From: Mesostigma viride
Taxonomy: Eukaryota; Streptophyta; Mesostigmatophyceae; Mesostigmatales; Mesostigmataceae
Reading direction: 5' to 3'
Assembly (NCBI GenBank): GCA_009746045.1
Contig: RPFO01000090.1
Coordinates: 1,079,298 to 1,143,297 of the forward strand
DNA: 64,000 nucleotides
The position numbers were made by a program, and so were the translations under genes. This document shows, piece by piece, positions 62,675 to 64,000 of this stretch. The first letter of the stretch is position 1, and every line of letters starts with the position of its first letter. Below the pieces are notes generated by a model, which saw nothing but the letters and a program-made list of their open reading frames with translations, did not search any database and was not told where the DNA came from.

Positions 62675-64000
62675 AGCTAGGAGGTGCGTCGCCTTCCCCC
62701 TGACAGTTTGCCGCTGGTCTTCATTTTTGTTGACTATATATCAAAGCCTTTGACACGGTTCTCTGGGAGGCTCTTTGGGCCATCCTAGCTCTGGATCGGG
62801 TGCCACCTGCGTTTATTGCTGCCATTCGCCGACTGTAGTGAGGGCTCACAGGCAGTAGTGCGGACTGCGGAAGGCACCACCCCACCATTTCCCCTTCACC
62901 ACGGGGTGTGGCAAGGTTGTGTCCTGTCCCCATACCTGTTCATTATTGTCGTGGATCACGTCATGCGCCGGGCACGTGCGCGCTTTACTGCTCTTAAGGG
63001 GTTCGAGCCAGGCTTGGACATCCTTAACGTGAAAGAGCACGGCGGGGTTAGACCTGGTTACCGCCTTGCAGACCTGATTTATGCGGATGATACCACCCTC
63101 ATCGAGAGCCCCGAGCACATTCAGACCTGGCTGGACTGCCTGCATGGGCCTGCCGGCCTGGAGGCGCGGGCGGTGGGGTTGCAGATTAGTGTCAAAACCG
63201 AGCGAGGCGATGGTGATTGGGGCCTCCAGTAAACCACCGCTGCCGCGCCTGCTCGACGGGACGGATCGAGGTCCCGTTCCGCGACCGCTTTGAACAAGCT
63301 GTTGGGGAGCTGGCTTCCTGACACTGCCGACGATGTGGACACCCGCATCGGCCTTGCCTGGGCCAAGCTCCGTTCGCTCACACCCTACTGGCGCTCGAAG
63401 GGCCTGGGCGCGGGCACCGCAAGCGCATGCTCTAATTCAAGGTCCTCGTCCTCACGGTGCCCACGTATGGCGCCGAGGCGTGGACCCTCCCACCCAAACT
63501 GGCAGCTAGGCTAGACGGCACGTTTTACAGGATGCTCCGACAGGTCCTTAACGTAGTTTTTTCCGAGCGTCCGTCATCAGAGTCTTTGTATCATGGCATG
63601 CCTCGTGTTTCGGACGAGATTAGGCAGCGTAGGATAGCATTTGTAGGACACCTTGCCCGCACCAGCCAGGTCGACGCCACCCTTGGTCTGGCCGGCCCCC
63701 AGCGGCTTGGCCAGCCAGGGCGGCACATTCTGACCTGGCCTGGCCCCAAGGACATTCCCAAAAGGGTAGGGAAACCTGTCACGAACTACGTTCAGATGTT
63801 GCTGGACGACCTAGTGGTCCCAGCCCAGTTTGAGCACCGCATCCACTCTCTCTCGACCCGACTTTGGACTGCCATGCAGGACAAGACGCGGTGGAAGAAG
63901 ATTGTCAAGGCGCACACGCCCGACCCTGTAGGCAAGCCCCCTCCCCCCAAGCGGAGGAGGCGTTTTGATGAGTAGTGTAGTTAGGATTTTCTAGATAGCT
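62675..64000 (+). pseudogene. Second LINE ORF2 copy, 5'-truncated, runs off the window
   Basis: Begins inside the RT: IFVDYISKAFDTVLWEALWA (one extra residue in the KAFD motif and a frame change after it), GVWQGCVLSPYLFIIVVDHV, YRLADLIYADDTTLIESPEH, KLLGSWLPDTADDVDTRIGL. It ends with a long intact C-terminus from 63457 to 63975: YGAEAWTLPPKLAARLDGTF, RMLRQVLNVVFSERPSSESL, FVGHLARTSQVDATLGLAGP and RWKKIVKAHTPDPVGKP. The last 25 bp begin the 3' UTR. It is the best reference copy of this family in the window. Confidence 0.87.

Overview
The window is nuclear DNA of a eukaryote, most likely a green alga. Three conserved genes are split by many GT-AG introns of about 0.5-2 kb, often with C-rich tracts before the acceptor. 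A TGTAA, the polyadenylation signal typical of chlorophytes, lies about 55 nt after the COX10 stop and about 90 nt after the DPM1 stop. Most of the remaining sequence is retrotransposon debris, small DNA-transposon derivatives and very long micro- and minisatellites, as expected of a large repeat-rich genome. The species cannot be named from the sequence.

Layout. 1-7 kb: the 3' part of COX10 (heme O synthase, + strand), with a Harbinger/Tourist-like MITE inside one intron. 7.7-11 kb: non-LTR retroelement pieces, including an ORF1-only element, and an inverted decayed copy of COX10 exon 3. 12.5-14.85 kb: a repeat element and a 1.4 kb tetranucleotide array. 14.86-22.58 kb: a complete Ty1/copia-type LTR element (- strand) with 522-bp LTRs that end AGTTA...TAACT and with integrase upstream of the protease. 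22.58-24.84 kb: a 70-bp minisatellite. 24.84-26.82 kb: a second, 5'-truncated copy of a related copia element. 28.5-29.2 kb: another compound microsatellite that repeats exactly a segment next to the first one. 31.9-32.5 kb: an intronless DUF488 gene of bacterial character behind a TATA box. 33-40 kb: LINE fragments on both strands, a SINE-like insertion and a large foldback element with TTAA target duplications. 42.1-46.8 kb: a low-molecular-weight protein tyrosine phosphatase gene (- strand). 47.7-54.3 kb: DPM1, dolichyl-phosphate mannose synthase (+ strand), complete in eight exons and divergent from the phosphatase gene. 56.4-64 kb: LINE ORF1 and ORF2 pseudogenes.

The host genes form no pathway together. 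COX10 acts in mitochondrial heme A synthesis, DPM1 makes the mannose donor for ER glycosylation, and the phosphatase is a small organelle-targeted or cytosolic enzyme. The most unusual material is the divergent copia lineage, with order gag, integrase, protease, RT, RNase H and non-canonical LTR ends. Next come a 3'-terminal hairpin shared by ORF2-bearing LINEs and an ORF1-only element, and repeated local duplication of intron-exon junctions inside host genes. Many internal frameshifts occur in elements that otherwise look young, so indel errors in the assembly must be kept in mind.
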